64,000 bases of DNA from Mesorhizobium sp. M4B.F.Ca.ET.058.02.1.1. Lineage in GTDB: Bacteria; Pseudomonadota; Alphaproteobacteria; Rhizobiales; Rhizobiaceae. Each line of letters opens with the position of its first letter. Position 1 is the stretch's first letter. The stretch is taken from assembly GCF_003952505.1 (NCBI RefSeq), contig NZ_CP034450.1, positions 5,973,001-6,037,000 of the forward strand, in the 5' to 3' direction. Made by a program: the position numbers and the translations under genes. Positions 38,201 through 47,899 of this stretch are shown here, in pieces. The notes beneath the pieces are model-generated. The model was not told where the DNA came from and made no database searches. It saw nothing but the letters and a program-made list of their open reading frames with translations.

Positions 38201-39352
38201 TCACTGTACGATCAAGTCGAGATCATGGCGGGACAGCGGCCTCGGCTGCGATTCGGTGGTGAGGTAGGTGCGGCCAAGGGTCATCGCCGTCTCGGTTTCG
38301 GAGTCCATAATGATCATATGGGCGAACAGCGTCATGTTGGGCGCGATCGGCTCGGGATTGCCCTGATAGAACATCGGCATGTCCATCCATGACGGTGTGA
38401 AGCGGGCGCCGACCGAATAGCCGCAGGCGTTCAGCCGGTGCTTGGTCAGGTTGTGGGCTTCGAGCGTTCGGGCATGTGTGTCGAAGACGTCGCCGAAGGT
38501 GTTGCCGGGCGTCATCGCCTTCTCCACCGCCAGAAGCGCGGCGCGGGCAGCATCGAACAGCTCCTGATGGCGCTTCGAGACCCTTCCGGTCAGCGCCGTG
38601 CGCATCATCGGCGCGTGATAGTGGTGGAAGACGCCGGCCCATTCGAGTGTCAGCTGGTCGTTCTTGGTCAGCTTGCGGCGCCCGGCCTTGTAGCGACAGA
38701 GCAGCGCGTCGACGCCGGAGCCGATAATGAATTCATTGGCCGGGTAGTCGCCGCCGCCGGCAAAGACCGCGCCCTGCATGGCGGCAAGGATCAGCGCCTC
38801 GTCGCCGCCCTGCTTGATCAGCGGCAGGGCAGCATCGAGCGCGTCGTCGGACAGGCTGGCGGCCTTTTCGACCTTGGCGATCTCGGCCGGGCTCTTGAAC
38901 AGACGCAGCCGTCCAACGATGCCCGATGCATCGGCGATCTGGCCGAAGGTCTGCAGTTGCTCGTCGAGGCGGCGGCCGTTGTACGCCGTCAGGCCATGGG
39001 TGTCGTATTCGACGCCGATGCGGGCGCCGAGCAGGTCGAGCTCGTTGAGCAGGTTGCGCAGGTCGATCGCCGGGTTGGCGCCGTCGCGGTCGGTCCACAG
39101 GACGATGTTGTCGATGATCGAGGTTTGGCGCGCCTGCCTGAGATCGGCCGAGCGGGTCAGCAGCACCATCGACCCGTCGGCCTTCACCACCAGGCACTGG
39201 AAGAAGCAGAAGCCGAACGTGTCGTATCCGGTCAGCCAATACATGCTCTCCTGCGCGAACAGGAGCACGGCATCGAGCTTCTTCTCCGTCATCTCGATGA
39301 TGAGCCGGTCGCGCCGCGCGTCGAATTCCGATCGTTCGAAGTGCAGCGCCAT
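38201..39352 (-). CDS. M24-fold (creatinase/aminopeptidase P-like) protein without canonical metal ligands
   Basis: The 383-residue protein has an N-terminal creatinase domain (LLFAQESMYWLTGYDTFGF) and a C-terminal pita-bread domain. The five metal ligands of aminopeptidases are not conserved: the first Asp region reads LTLEWAGVFHHYHAP (Glu for the first Asp, Pro 11 residues later for the second), and the GHGIG His region reads CGYSVGARFTP. Metal-independent members such as creatinase, and the ectoine hydrolase DoeA group, are better models than a prolidase. The substrate is unknown. It overlaps the end of pgeF by one base. Confidence 0.8.
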   Translation of the reverse strand: MALHFERSEFDARRDRLIIEMTEKKLDAVLLFAQESMYWLTGYDTFGFCFFQCLVVKADGSMVLLTRSADLRQARQTSIIDNIVLWTDRDGANPAIDLRNLLNELDLLGARIGVEYDTHGLTAYNGRRLDEQLQTFGQIADASGIVGRLRLFKSPAEIAKVEKAASLSDDALDAALPLIKQGGDEALILAAMQGAVFAGGGDYPANEFIIGSGVDALLCRYKAGRRKLTKNDQLTLEWAGVFHHYHAPMMRTALTGRVSKRHQELFDAARAALLAVEKAMTPGNTFGDVFDTHARTLEAHNLTKHRLNACGYSVGARFTPSWMDMPMFYQGNPEPIAPNMTLFAHMIIMDSETETAMTLGRTYLTTESQPRPLSRHDLDLIVQ

Positions 39353-40146
39353 TATTCTTTCTCCAAAACAATTGCCGAAACCTGGCGTCCGTAATCCGCT
39401 TCCTTGCGATGGGTGGTGCGCCGGTAGGAATAGAAAAGGTGTTCTTCAGTGTAAGTGCAGCGGCCGAGACCCTCGGCGGTGACGCCCGTCTTTCTCAGCC
39501 GGTCGACCGTATAGAGGTTGAGGTCGAACAGCGCATGGCCGGGTTTGGCCGATGGCGCGAAATAGCTGATGTTGCCGGCATCGGCGTCGACGAAACGCGA
39601 GATGAATTCGGGTCCGACCTCGTAGTTCTCCGGCCCGATCGACGGTCCGAGAACGGCAACGATACGCTCGCGGCGGGCGCCGAGGCCTTCCATCGCCGCG
39701 ACCGTGTTTTCGAGCACGCCGGCGAAGGCGCCTTTCCAGCCGGCATGCGCGGCGCCGACGACGCGCGCCTCGGTGTCGGCGAACAGCACCGGCCCGCAAT
39801 CGGCCGTCGAGGCGCCGACGGCTATGCCCGGCCGGTCGGTGACGATGGCGTCGGCCGTGGGACGAGGGCCGGCAAAGGGCTCCCTGGCGATGACGACATC
39901 GGGCGAGTGGACCTGATGCGCGGTCAGCAGATGGCTGGCCGGCACCCCCATCCATTCGGCGACGCGGCGGCGGTTCTCTTTGACGCGCTCCTGATCGTCA
40001 TTCGAGCCGGTGCCGATGTTGAGGCCGCGATAGATGCCGTCGGAGACGCCGCCGATACGGGTGAAGTAGCCGTGGCGGATGCCCCTGGCTTTCGCCGCTT
40101 CGAGCAAGGGTGAGCGAACAGGATCCGGTTTGGTCTGATTGAGCAT
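39352..40146 (-). CDS. pgeF: Purine nucleoside phosphorylase/laccase-domain protein PgeF
   Basis: The 264-residue YfiH/LACC1-family protein has VHSPDVVIA, the Cys-containing ADCGPVLFADTEARVVGAAH and GWKGAFAGVLENTVAAM. Cys, His and His form the zinc site of the family. Members act on purine nucleosides or edit cell-wall precursor errors. The start at 40146 is preferred over the 12-codon longer form. It lies in a leftward run lgt, methyltransferase, pgeF, M24 protein, which is common in rhizobia. Confidence 0.9.
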   Translation of the reverse strand: MLNQTKPDPVRSPLLEAAKARGIRHGYFTRIGGVSDGIYRGLNIGTGSNDDQERVKENRRRVAEWMGVPASHLLTAHQVHSPDVVIAREPFAGPRPTADAIVTDRPGIAVGASTADCGPVLFADTEARVVGAAHAGWKGAFAGVLENTVAAMEGLGARRERIVAVLGPSIGPENYEVGPEFISRFVDADAGNISYFAPSAKPGHALFDLNLYTVDRLRKTGVTAEGLGRCTYTEEHLFYSYRRTTHRKEADYGRQVSAIVLEKE

Positions 40147-40245
40147 GGATGGGTTTGTTGTCCGCGCCGGCGATTTCGTCAAGGTGAAGTTCGGACAAGA
40201 GCCCGTTTGCGCGACCGGGTTCGCAACCCGGCCGCCCGCCTTGGC

Positions 40246-41316
40246 TCAAGAGACTGGACCGGCCTTAGGCAGCATTTTCAGGACCTTGAACAACTCCCCC
40301 ATAGCATCAGGCCCAGCCAGCCGCTCAACGGCGTCGGAAATGGCTTGCCGCGACTTTCCATCCGCCTTGGCGCCCAGCGATCCCGCCCTTTCGAGCAGGC
40401 CCATGCCGAGCAGGAAATCGCCCTGCGTGGTCGTTTCGACATCGAGGCCGTGCGCCCGGGCGGTCGCTGCCAGGGCGGCGAAATCGACATGCGCGGTGAG
40501 GTCCGCTTCGCCCGGATTGGCCAGCACGTTGTCGTGATCATGCTTGCGCAAGGCCTGCAGCGTGTCGCCGATGCCAGGCCGGAGATGGCCGTAGTCGATG
40601 AAAAGGCCGGCGCCGCCGTGCCCCGCTATCCGCTCAGCGATCGTTCCCATCAGCGCGGCGCGGGCCGGCGCCAGTTCGACGATCGCGCCTTGCGGCGCGT
40701 CCTCGGCGTCGTCGGGCAACAGGGACGGATCGACCGAGCCTGCGCCGGCGAAGAAGCGCAGGCCATCGTCATCGTCGAGGCCGATCATCCGTTCGCGCCA
40801 GCCGGCACCGCTGCGGACGAACTGGCGGATGGGCACGGCGTCGAACAGTTCGTTGCCGACGATGAAGAGTGGCGCCTTCGGCAACGTTTCGACGGATTCG
40901 TGCCAGTCGAGTCTCACCGGCTGGCGGGTGAGCGTCCGCTGCTGGATTTCGGTCAGGCGCGGGCTTGCCTCGATCATGGCGAAGGTGGCGCCGCCTGCGA
41001 AAGCGGGATCGAGGCGCAGGAAGGTGCGCAGCAAGTCCTGCATCAGCGTGCCGCGGCCGGGGCCGATCTCGGCGACGGTGGCGGGCAGAGGCCGGCCAGC
41101 GGCCTGCCAGGCCTGGTAGAGCCAGACGGCGACCAGCTCGCCGAACATCTGGCTGATCTCCGGCGCGGTGACGAAGTCGCCCGCGGCGCCGAAAGGCTCG
41201 CGCGTGGTGTAGTAACCGTCCTCGGGGTCGAAAAGGCACAGCGCCATGTATTCGCTGACGGGGATCGGCCCCACCGTGCCGATGAGATCGATGATGCGGG
41301 TCTTCAGCCGCGTCAT
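40246..41316 (-). CDS. MidA/NDUFAF7-like SAM-dependent methyltransferase
   Basis: The 356-residue protein has PISVSEYM-type N-terminus [20 protein letters not shown], the SAM site [17 protein letters not shown], and [16 protein letters not shown]. These are the marks of the family whose mitochondrial member NDUFAF7 methylates an arginine of complex I. The bacterial target is not established. Its start overlaps the lgt stop by 4 nt, so the two are co-translated. Confidence 0.9.
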   Translation of the reverse strand: MTRLKTRIIDLIGTVGPIPVSEYMALCLFDPEDGYYTTREPFGAAGDFVTAPEISQMFGELVAVWLYQAWQAAGRPLPATVAEIGPGRGTLMQDLLRTFLRLDPAFAGGATFAMIEASPRLTEIQQRTLTRQPVRLDWHESVETLPKAPLFIVGNELFDAVPIRQFVRSGAGWRERMIGLDDDDGLRFFAGAGSVDPSLLPDDAEDAPQGAIVELAPARAALMGTIAERIAGHGGAGLFIDYGHLRPGIGDTLQALRKHDHDNVLANPGEADLTAHVDFAALAATARAHGLDVETTTQGDFLLGMGLLERAGSLGAKADGKSRQAISDAVERLAGPDAMGELFKVLKMLPKAGPVS

Positions 41317-42167
41317 GCCGGTTGCGTCTGCGTCACCGGCCTGGCGGTGGCCATCGCCCAGATGCCGGCCAGCACCATGGGCGTCGACAGGATCATGCCC
41401 ATGGTCAGCCAGTTGGTGCCAAGCAGATAGCCGAGCTGCTGGTCGGGCTCGCGGAAGAACTCGACGAAGATGCGCGACAGGCCATAGCCACAGATGAAGG
41501 CGCCGCCGACGAAGCGCGGCGTCTTCAGCTTCAGCCTGGAATGGGTGAGGAAGCGCAGCACGAGGAACAGCACCAGGCCCTCGAGCAGGGCTTCATAGAT
41601 CTGACTCGGATGGCGCGAAAACGGTCCGCCATTGGGAAACTCCACCGCCCATGGCACGTCGGTTGGCCGGCCCCAGAGCTCGGAGTTGATGAAGTTGGCG
41701 ACGCGCACGAGGCCAAGCCCGACCGGCACGCCGGCCGACACGACGTCGAACAACGTCCACGTGCGGATACCGCGCTTGAGCGAAAACAGGGTCATCGCCA
41801 GGATGACGCCGAGCAGGCCGCCGTGAAACGACATGCCGCCCTGCCAGACGGCGACGATATCCAGCGGATGCGCGATGTAGCGCGGCAGGTCGTAGAACAG
41901 CACATAGCCGGTTCGCCCGCCGACCACGACGCCGATCGCTGCCCAGACGATGAAGTCGTCCAGATCTTCCGGCTTCATCGGCAAGGCGCCGTCGGGCCAC
42001 AGTCTTGCATTGGTGACCAGGCGCTTGGCGTACCACCAGGCAAAGAGGATGCCGACGATGTAGCCGACGCCGTACCAGTGCACCGCCAGCGGGCCGATCT
42101 GGACGATGACCGGATCGATGTTGGGGAAGGGCAGGGAGGTCAGCGGCAACAGAAAATATTCGCTCAA
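41313..42167 (-). CDS. lgt: Prolipoprotein diacylglyceryl transferase
   Basis: Lgt attaches diacylglycerol to the lipobox cysteine of prolipoproteins. The protein has 284 residues from TTG 42167, which has GGGAG seven bases upstream; the frame's earlier in-frame start adds 28 basic, non-membrane residues and is less likely. It has seven hydrophobic segments. The signature region reads [20 protein letters not shown], and [15 protein letters not shown] follows. Serves the lipoproteins seen in this window. Confidence 0.95.
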   Translation of the reverse strand: MSEYFLLPLTSLPFPNIDPVIVQIGPLAVHWYGVGYIVGILFAWWYAKRLVTNARLWPDGALPMKPEDLDDFIVWAAIGVVVGGRTGYVLFYDLPRYIAHPLDIVAVWQGGMSFHGGLLGVILAMTLFSLKRGIRTWTLFDVVSAGVPVGLGLVRVANFINSELWGRPTDVPWAVEFPNGGPFSRHPSQIYEALLEGLVLFLVLRFLTHSRLKLKTPRFVGGAFICGYGLSRIFVEFFREPDQQLGYLLGTNWLTMGMILSTPMVLAGIWAMATARPVTQTQPA

Positions 42168-42298
42168 CAGGGTCTCCCGGGCGCGGTCTGGTTTCGGGCG
42201 CGGACCATGCGGCAGGGTTTTGGCAGGGTCAAGGCAAGGCTGCGCTTGCATTCCGCGCCGCGCGCCACTACGTCAAATCGAGCAAGCGAGGATTTGCC

Positions 42299-42601
42299 AT
42301 GTCGACCGGACCGAACCGCATTCTCGATGAATTCGCCAAGCTGATGACGGATGCCGCCGGCGCCGCGCAAGGCGTGCGGCGCGAGGTGGAGACGGCCTTC
42401 AAGGGCCAGGCCGAGCGAATCCTGAATACCATGGATGTAGTGCAGCGCGAGGAATTCGAGGCCGCGCGCGAGATGGCGGTGAAGGCGAGGGAGGACAACG
42501 TCCTGCTCGCCGCCCGTATTGAGGCGCTCGAGGCCAGGCTTGCCGAACTCACCGGCCAGGCCGCACCAGCGGCGGCGGCGAAGCCCAAAACAAAAAAATA
42601 A
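42299..42601 (+). CDS. ubiK: Accessory factor UbiK family protein
   Basis: The 100-residue protein has an amphipathic BMFP-type helix (NRILDEFAKLMTDAAGAAQG, VRREVETAFKGQAERILNTM) and a coiled coil (VLLAARIEALEARLAELTG) before a Lys/Ala tail. UbiK helps assemble the ubiquinone synthesis complex in aerobes. The family match is by helix pattern and length. It is divergent from lgt. Confidence 0.85.
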   Translation: MSTGPNRILDEFAKLMTDAAGAAQGVRREVETAFKGQAERILNTMDVVQREEFEAAREMAVKAREDNVLLAARIEALEARLAELTGQAAPAAAAKPKTKK

Positions 42602-42917
42602 TCGTTAAACTTTTCCACAAAGCACAATCCGAAAAAGCGCTTTGCCGTGAATCGCTTACCGGCATTGCATGAATCATCGCGACAGCGCCTTTCCACATGC
42701 GAATGACGCAGTGCGAAAAATTGGGCTGGTCACGCGACTCCCGATCAATAGACTGAATTTGTTGCATGATTCGAAGCAGGGATCATGCGCCGGGCGGTGG
42801 GGTTCGGTCTGGGTCTTTGCGTTTGAGAAAGTCCTGGCCGTCCGAGTTCTAGACAAGATTGTTCGTCGTGTGTGCCCCGCGGAGCGTGCGGCGCTCCCCT
42901 GAACACAGGAAGCATCC
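42602..42917. other. Intergenic region between ubiK and the YbjN gene
   Basis: A 316-nt stretch that should carry the YbjN promoter. I see no tRNA, ORF or strong hairpin. AT-rich pieces occur at about 42605-42630 and 42712-42775. Confidence 0.4.
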
Positions 42918-43418
42918 ATGGAACTTCTCGAACTCGAATTCTCCCGCGAAATCCACCCGGTGGACGTCATCGAGCAGGTGGCGCACAACAATGACTGGTC
43001 GTTCGAGCGTGCCGGCGACGACGAGATTTCGATTTCGGTGGCGGGAAGCTGGACCGACTATCACGTCTCCTTCTCCTGGATGGAGGATTTCGAGGCGCTG
43101 CACCTGGCCTGCGCCTTCGACATCAAGGTGCCGGAAGCGCGCGCGCTGGAAGTGATGCGGCTCCTGTCGCTGATCAACGAACAGATGCTGTTCGGCCATT
43201 TCGACCTGTGGGAGCAGGAAGGCGCGATCATGTTCCGCCAGTCGCTGCTGCTTGCCGGTGGGGTCGAGCCGTCGAGCCAGCAGGTCGAGGTGCTGCTGTC
43301 GTCGGCGCTCGAAGCCTGCGAATGCTATTTCCAGGCGTTCCAGTTCGTGGTCTGGTCGGGAACCTCGGCCAAGGACGCGCTTGCCGGCGTCCTGTTCGAG
43401 ACCTACGGCACCGCCTGA
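42918..43418 (+). CDS. YbjN domain-containing protein
   Basis: This 166-residue soluble protein has the YbjN fold, with WSFERAGDDEISISVAG, SWMEDFEALHLACAFDIKV and EVMRLLSLINEQMLFGHFDLW. The family resembles type III secretion chaperones in structure, but its role here is unknown. In many rhizobia this gene precedes proC; here a CsaA-like gene follows after 18 nt. Confidence 0.88.
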   Translation: MELLELEFSREIHPVDVIEQVAHNNDWSFERAGDDEISISVAGSWTDYHVSFSWMEDFEALHLACAFDIKVPEARALEVMRLLSLINEQMLFGHFDLWEQEGAIMFRQSLLLAGGVEPSSQQVEVLLSSALEACECYFQAFQFVVWSGTSAKDALAGVLFETYGTA

Positions 43419-43436
43419 GCCGGATCAGGACCCAAG

Positions 43437-43796
43437 ATGAGTGCGAGTGGCGCGCGCAAGCCCGAGATCAGTTTCGCCGATTTCGACCGGGTCGACATTC
43501 GCGCCGGCACCATCATCGAGGCCGAGCCATTCCCCGAGGCGCGCAAGCCGGCATTCAAGCTGAAGATCGATTTCGGTCCGGCGATCGGGGTGAAGAAGTC
43601 CTCGGCGCAGATCACGAAATACTACGCGCCGGAGACGCTTGTCGGCCGGCAGGTGTTCGCCGTGGTCAACTTTCCGCCGCGCCAGATCGGAAAGTTCATG
43701 TCGGAAGTGCTAACGCTCGGCTTTCCGGACGAGGAGGGCGCGGTCGTGCTCGGCGCCATAGAGCACAGGGTGCCGGACGGCGGGCGTCTGTTCTAG
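43437..43796 (+). CDS. csaA: CsaA-like tRNA-binding domain protein
   Basis: The 119-residue stand-alone EMAP-II/OB-fold domain has [60 protein letters not shown] and the C-terminal [18 protein letters not shown]. CsaA binds tRNA and has chaperone-like activity in Bacillus. The whole family pattern is intact. It is probably co-transcribed with the YbjN gene. Confidence 0.9.
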   Translation: MSASGARKPEISFADFDRVDIRAGTIIEAEPFPEARKPAFKLKIDFGPAIGVKKSSAQITKYYAPETLVGRQVFAVVNFPPRQIGKFMSEVLTLGFPDEEGAVVLGAIEHRVPDGGRLF

Positions 43797-43935
43797 GATG
43801 CATGGTATTCAGGTGAGGCCGCAATGCGAACGGCAGGCTCCTGCGCTTGTGGTGCTGGCGTACTTTAGGAACGGCTCCGCTCCGGTTCCCGAGCCCAGCA
43901 TTCTCAGTTCGGCCTGACCTGAATCTCAATACATC
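43797..43935. repeat. Intergenic inverted-repeat element, copy 1
   Basis: This ~139-bp element starts GATGCATGGTATTCAGGT and ends ACCTGAATCTCAATACATC, imperfect terminal inverted repeats. The whole unit is a long imperfect palindrome with a centre near GTACTTTAGGAAC. A second copy at 50241-50382 shares its arms, including AGGTGAGGCC, CTGCGCTT, GCTCCGCTCCGGTT and GGCCTGACCTGAATCTCAA. Confidence 0.8.
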
Positions 43936-43951
43936 CTGGGCGCTGGCACCA

Positions 43952-44974
43952 TCAGGCGGCCAGCTTGCGCGTCGTTCCCAGCGCTTCTTCGACCGTGTCG
44001 AGGAACATCTCCGCGCAGGCCGTCCAGCTGTAGCGCATGGCGCGCTGGCGCGCCTCTGCGCGGTCGACGTGAAGCGCGGCAAGGGCTGCCTCGCGCAGGT
44101 CCCCCGACACCGCCCCGCCGACACCGTCGCCGACGATGTCGATCGGACCCGTCACCGGATAGGCGGCGACCGGCGTGCCGCTGGCCAGCGCCTCTATGAT
44201 GACGTTGCCGAAGGTGTCGGTACGGCTCGGAAAGACAAAGACGTCGGCCGAGGCGTAGATCTCGGCCAGCTCGTCATTCGGTCGGTGGCCGAGGAAATGG
44301 GCGTTGGGATAGCGCGCCTTGAGCTTTGCGAGTTCCGGTCCCTCGCCAACGACGACCTTGCTGCCGGGCAAATCGAGGTCGAGGAAGGCGCCCAGGTTCT
44401 TCTCGACCGCGACGCGGCCGACGCAGAGGAAGACCGGACCCGGAAATCCCATGTCCTTGCGCTTGTCCGGCCGGAAATGGTCGGTGTCGACGCCGCGGGT
44501 CCAGGGTTTCAGCTTGTTGAAGCCGCGCGCGGCAAGATCATCCGCCAGCGACTGGGTGGCGACCAGCGTGCCCTGACCGGAATTGTGGAAATCGCGCAGC
44601 CAGCGATAGGCCCAGCTCTCGGGCACCGGCAGGCGGGCACTGAGATATTCGGGAAAGCGCGTGTGATAGCTGGTGGTGAACGGGCGGCCGGCATTGCGGC
44701 AATAGCGGCGCGCCATGAAGCCCAACGGACCCTCGGTGACGATATGGATGTGGTCGGCCCTGCGCTGATCGATCAGCCGCGCGACATGGCCGGGCGTCGT
44801 CAGCGCCAGCCGGATGTCGGGATAGGTCGGCAGCGGCAGGGTGCGGAAGATGTTGGGGGTCAGGAAATCCAGCTCGACGTCGAAGGCTTTCAGCGTTTCG
44901 GCGAGCCGCTCCAGCGTGTGGACGACGCCGTTGACTTGCGGGCGCCAGGCGTCGGTGACCATCAATATGCGCAT
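43952..44974 (-). CDS. GT4-family glycosyltransferase
   Basis: The 340-residue GT-B enzyme has the N-terminal MRILMVTDAWRPQVNGVVHT and an acceptor domain with YHTRFPEYLSAR. The donor domain has FLCVGRVAVEKNLGAFL and the E-x7-E motif in DTFGNVIIEALASGTPV. It resembles the mannosyl/glucosyltransferases of the MgtA/DgdA group that glycosylate diacylglycerol-type lipids or glucuronic-acid anchors. The acceptor is inferred. It stands alone on the minus strand. Confidence 0.85.
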   Translation of the reverse strand: MRILMVTDAWRPQVNGVVHTLERLAETLKAFDVELDFLTPNIFRTLPLPTYPDIRLALTTPGHVARLIDQRRADHIHIVTEGPLGFMARRYCRNAGRPFTTSYHTRFPEYLSARLPVPESWAYRWLRDFHNSGQGTLVATQSLADDLAARGFNKLKPWTRGVDTDHFRPDKRKDMGFPGPVFLCVGRVAVEKNLGAFLDLDLPGSKVVVGEGPELAKLKARYPNAHFLGHRPNDELAEIYASADVFVFPSRTDTFGNVIIEALASGTPVAAYPVTGPIDIVGDGVGGAVSGDLREAALAALHVDRAEARQRAMRYSWTACAEMFLDTVEEALGTTRKLAA

Positions 44975-45194
44975 GGCGCCCCTTTGCCGAAAAGGTCGTC
45001 TTTCCCCGTGATGCGATGCCGGAACGGCGGCCAGGCGGCAGCCGGCGCCTCGCTCCAGCGCCCCCTTGAGGGCACGGGCTCGAATCGGGGCGGCATGGCC
45101 GAATCAACCGTAGTCGCGCGTTTCATGCGCGCTCTTCACCATGGTTTCATGACGCGCGGATGAAGCCGGTATTTCTGAGAAGCGTGGCTTCGCT

Positions 45195-46610
45195 TCAGGC
45201 AGGAACCCTGATCACCGCGCGCAGGCCGCCGAGAGGACTATCCTCCAGCGTGATGTCGCCGCCATGGCTGCGGGCGATGTCGCGGGCGATGGAGAGGCCA
45301 AGGCCGGTGCCGCTGGCGTCGAGATTGCGCGCCTCGTCGAGGCGCAGGAAGGGCTTGAACACCTCCTCGCGCTTTTCCCGCGGGATGCCCGGCCCGTCGT
45401 CGTCGATGGTAACCAGAAGCGAGCCGCTTCTGTGGTCGGCGTTGATCTCCACCGTCCTTGCGTAGCGGAAGGCATTGCCGATGACGTTGGACAGCAGCCG
45501 GGCGAAGGCGTTCGGCCGTACATGCACGTGTGGGTCGCCGACGAGCGTGGTCGACAGCTTGCATTTGCGCAGCGTGGCCTCTTCGCCGAGCTTCTGGAAA
45601 TAGGTGTCGAGATCGAAACGGCCGGGGTCCTCCGAGGCCTCGCCGCGGGCGAAGGCGAGATAGCCTTCCAGCATCGACTGCATGTCGTCGATATCCTGGT
45701 CGAGCGCCGCCTTGGTTTCGGCCTTGCCGCCGGCCAGAGCCAGCTGCAGCTTGAAGCGGGTGAGGATGGTCCTGAGGTCATGGCTGACGCCGGTCAGCAT
45801 GGCGGTGCGCTGTTCGATCTGGCGCTCGATGCGCTCGCGCATCTGGATGAAGGCAAAGCCGGCGCGCCGCACCTCCTCGGCGCCGCGCGGGCGGAAATCG
45901 CGCGGCATCGGCCGGCCCTTGCCAAAGCTTTCGGCGGCCTCGGCGAGCGTCAGGATCGGCCGGATCTGATTGCGCAGGAAGGGGATGGCAATCATCAGGA
46001 GGACCAGCGAAGTGCCAACCATCCAGATCAGGAAGATGTGGGTGTTGGAGGCATAGGCCTGGCTGCGGCGCACGAAGACGCGCAGCACCTTGCCTTCCAA
46101 CTGGACGCGGACTTCGACGATGTTGGAGTTGCCGACGGTGTCGATCCAGAACGGCCTGTTGATCTGCCTGGTGATCTCGGACGACAGAGCCTCATCGAGG
46201 ATTGAGAAGAACGGTTTCGGCCCGGGCGGCGGCAGTGGGTCGGGCGGCAGAAGATCGACCTTGAGCTGCATCCTGTCCTGGGCGATGCGGATGATGTTGG
46301 CGTAGTCGGCATCGTGCGGATAGGCCTCCATCATGTCAATAATGGCGGCGATGTCGCGTACGGTCGCTTGCGATAGGCGCTGCGTCACGGTCTGCCAGTG
46401 GCGTTCCATGAAGACGAAGGCGACGACCGACTGCAAGAGGATCATCGGAGCGATGACGATGATCAGCGAGCGGGCGTAGAGCCGTTTCGGCATGTAAAGC
46501 GCAACCAGGCGCCAGAACCGGTTCCAGGCGCGCGGCATGGCTTTCAGCATCCGCATGGCGCGATCGCTCAAGCCGTCATTTCCCGGCCTTTCCAGTTGCG
46601 TGGTCGCCAT
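45195..46610 (-). CDS. Sensor histidine kinase, EnvZ/RstB type
   Basis: The 471-residue protein has two membrane helices (SLIIVIAPMILLQSVVAFVF and IFLIWMVGTSLVLLMIAIPF) enclosing a periplasmic sensor of about 130 residues, followed by HAMP, HisKA with LTGVSHDLRTILTRF and HATPase with RLLSNVIGNAFRYA, DDDGPGIP and GTGLGLSIARDI. It lies 49 nt downstream of the response regulator gene, so the two are a two-component pair. The signal is unknown. Confidence 0.92.
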   Translation of the reverse strand: MATTQLERPGNDGLSDRAMRMLKAMPRAWNRFWRLVALYMPKRLYARSLIIVIAPMILLQSVVAFVFMERHWQTVTQRLSQATVRDIAAIIDMMEAYPHDADYANIIRIAQDRMQLKVDLLPPDPLPPPGPKPFFSILDEALSSEITRQINRPFWIDTVGNSNIVEVRVQLEGKVLRVFVRRSQAYASNTHIFLIWMVGTSLVLLMIAIPFLRNQIRPILTLAEAAESFGKGRPMPRDFRPRGAEEVRRAGFAFIQMRERIERQIEQRTAMLTGVSHDLRTILTRFKLQLALAGGKAETKAALDQDIDDMQSMLEGYLAFARGEASEDPGRFDLDTYFQKLGEEATLRKCKLSTTLVGDPHVHVRPNAFARLLSNVIGNAFRYARTVEINADHRSGSLLVTIDDDGPGIPREKREEVFKPFLRLDEARNLDASGTGLGLSIARDIARSHGGDITLEDSPLGGLRAVIRVPA

Positions 46611-46659
46611 CTGCCCTTCCGCTCGTCAACGGCCGTTCAGCAAGGGCCTCAGGAATATT

Positions 46660-47379
46660 CTATTCCACGCTGAGCCGATACCCAATACCGCGCACCGTCT
46701 GCAGCCAGACCGGGTTGGACGGATCGCGCTCGATCTTGCGGCGCAAGCGATTGATCTGGACATCGATGGTGCGCTCGCCGACGTCGGACTCGTCACCGAC
46801 CAGTTCATGGCGCGGAATGGTCTCGCCCGCGCGCGCGGCAAAGATCGCCAGGATCTCCTGCTCGCGGTCGGTCAGCTTCAGCGCCTCGCCGCCGCGCTTC
46901 AGCTCGCGTCTGGCGATCTGGAAGGTGTAGGGGCCGAATACCAGCTGCTCGACCTTGGGAGTCGCCACCGGGCCGCCACGGCGCAGGATGTTGTTGATGC
47001 GCAGGATCAGCTCGCGCGGGTCGAATGGCTTCGGCAGGTAGTCGTCGGCGCCAGCCTCCAAACCGGTGATGCGGCTGTCGGTCTCGGAGAGCGCCGTCAG
47101 CATGAGGATCGGAACGTTCTTTTCCGCCCGCAGCGCCTTGGTGAGGTCGACACCGGTTTCGCCCGGCATCATCACGTCAAGCACGAGCAGGTCGAAATCG
47201 AGGCCGGCAAGCTTGCGCCGGGCCTCGCCGGAATTGCCGGCGACGGTGACGCGGAAGCCGTTTTCGGACAGGTATTGCTTGAGCAGGTTGCGGATACGGG
47301 TGTCGTCATCGACCACAAGCAGATGCGGCGCGTCATCGTCCGGTGCTGTCGGATGATCAACCCTCTCAATGGTCTCCAT
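46660..47379 (-). CDS. petR: OmpR-family response regulator, PetR-like
   Basis: The protein has 239 residues from ATG 47379. The receiver domain has HLLVVDDDTRIR, phosphoacceptor D68 (LLVLDVMMPGE), and the Thr and Lys switch residues (LMLTAL, YLPKPF). The C-terminal winged helix has KLTDREQEILAIFA and RTIDVQINRLRRKIE. It overlaps the MarR-type gene by 14 nt. In Rhodobacter capsulatus petP-petR (MarR plus OmpR types) is required for cytochrome bc1 expression, and this gene order is conserved in rhizobia; functional equivalence is inferred. Confidence 0.88.
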   Translation of the reverse strand: METIERVDHPTAPDDDAPHLLVVDDDTRIRNLLKQYLSENGFRVTVAGNSGEARRKLAGLDFDLLVLDVMMPGETGVDLTKALRAEKNVPILMLTALSETDSRITGLEAGADDYLPKPFDPRELILRINNILRRGGPVATPKVEQLVFGPYTFQIARRELKRGGEALKLTDREQEILAIFAARAGETIPRHELVGDESDVGERTIDVQINRLRRKIERDPSNPVWLQTVRGIGYRLSVE

Positions 47380-47899
47380 GGCTTTTCCCCGATATTTTCG
47401 CAGGCACAATGTCGATCTGCGCTCTTAGTTCCGGATTGACCATCGCTTCGAGGAAACGTTCGATCGAGGCGCGGTCGGCGGCTCCGGAATCCTCCAATGC
47501 AGCACGGATGCGGCGTGACTGTGGCCGCGCCAGCGCCAATGCCAGGGCGCGGCCCTTGGCGGTCGGGTAAAGTTCGCGCTGGCGGCGATCGCGCGGACCC
47601 TGCAACTGGACGATATGGTCGGTGTCGATCAACTGCTTGAGCACGCGCGCCAGGCTCTGCTTGGTGATCTTGAGCACGTCGAGCAATTCGGCGACCGTCA
47701 GCCCCGGCCTGCGGTTGACGAAATGCAGGACACGGTGATGGGCGCGGCCGAAGCCATAGTCGGCCAGTATCTGGTCCGGATCGGAGGTGAAGTCGCGATA
47801 GGCAAAGAAAAGCAATTCGATGATGGCGAAGTCGATGCCGTCCTCGTCGGTGATCGCGGTCCTGATCGGTTTTCCGGCGGCGTGGCTTTGATCCGTCAT
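47366..47899 (-). CDS. petP: MarR-family regulator, PetP-like
   Basis: The 177-residue winged-helix protein has RVLHFVNRRPGLTVAELLDV and LKITKQSLARVLKQL (recognition helix), then GPRDRRQRELYPTAKG wing residues. It is the first gene of a leftward unit with the response regulator and histidine kinase. It diverges from ilvE across 232 nt. PetP assignment is by neighbourhood with petR. Confidence 0.8.
   Translation of the reverse strand: MTDQSHAAGKPIRTAITDEDGIDFAIIELLFFAYRDFTSDPDQILADYGFGRAHHRVLHFVNRRPGLTVAELLDVLKITKQSLARVLKQLIDTDHIVQLQGPRDRRQRELYPTAKGRALALALARPQSRRIRAALEDSGAADRASIERFLEAMVNPELRAQIDIVPAKISGKSHGDH

Noticed and set aside
40217..40233. Terminator CCGGGTT/AACCCGG after the MidA-like gene
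   Set aside because: A perfect stem but no T-tract on the minus strand, and it sits close to the pgeF start; too weak to call a terminator.
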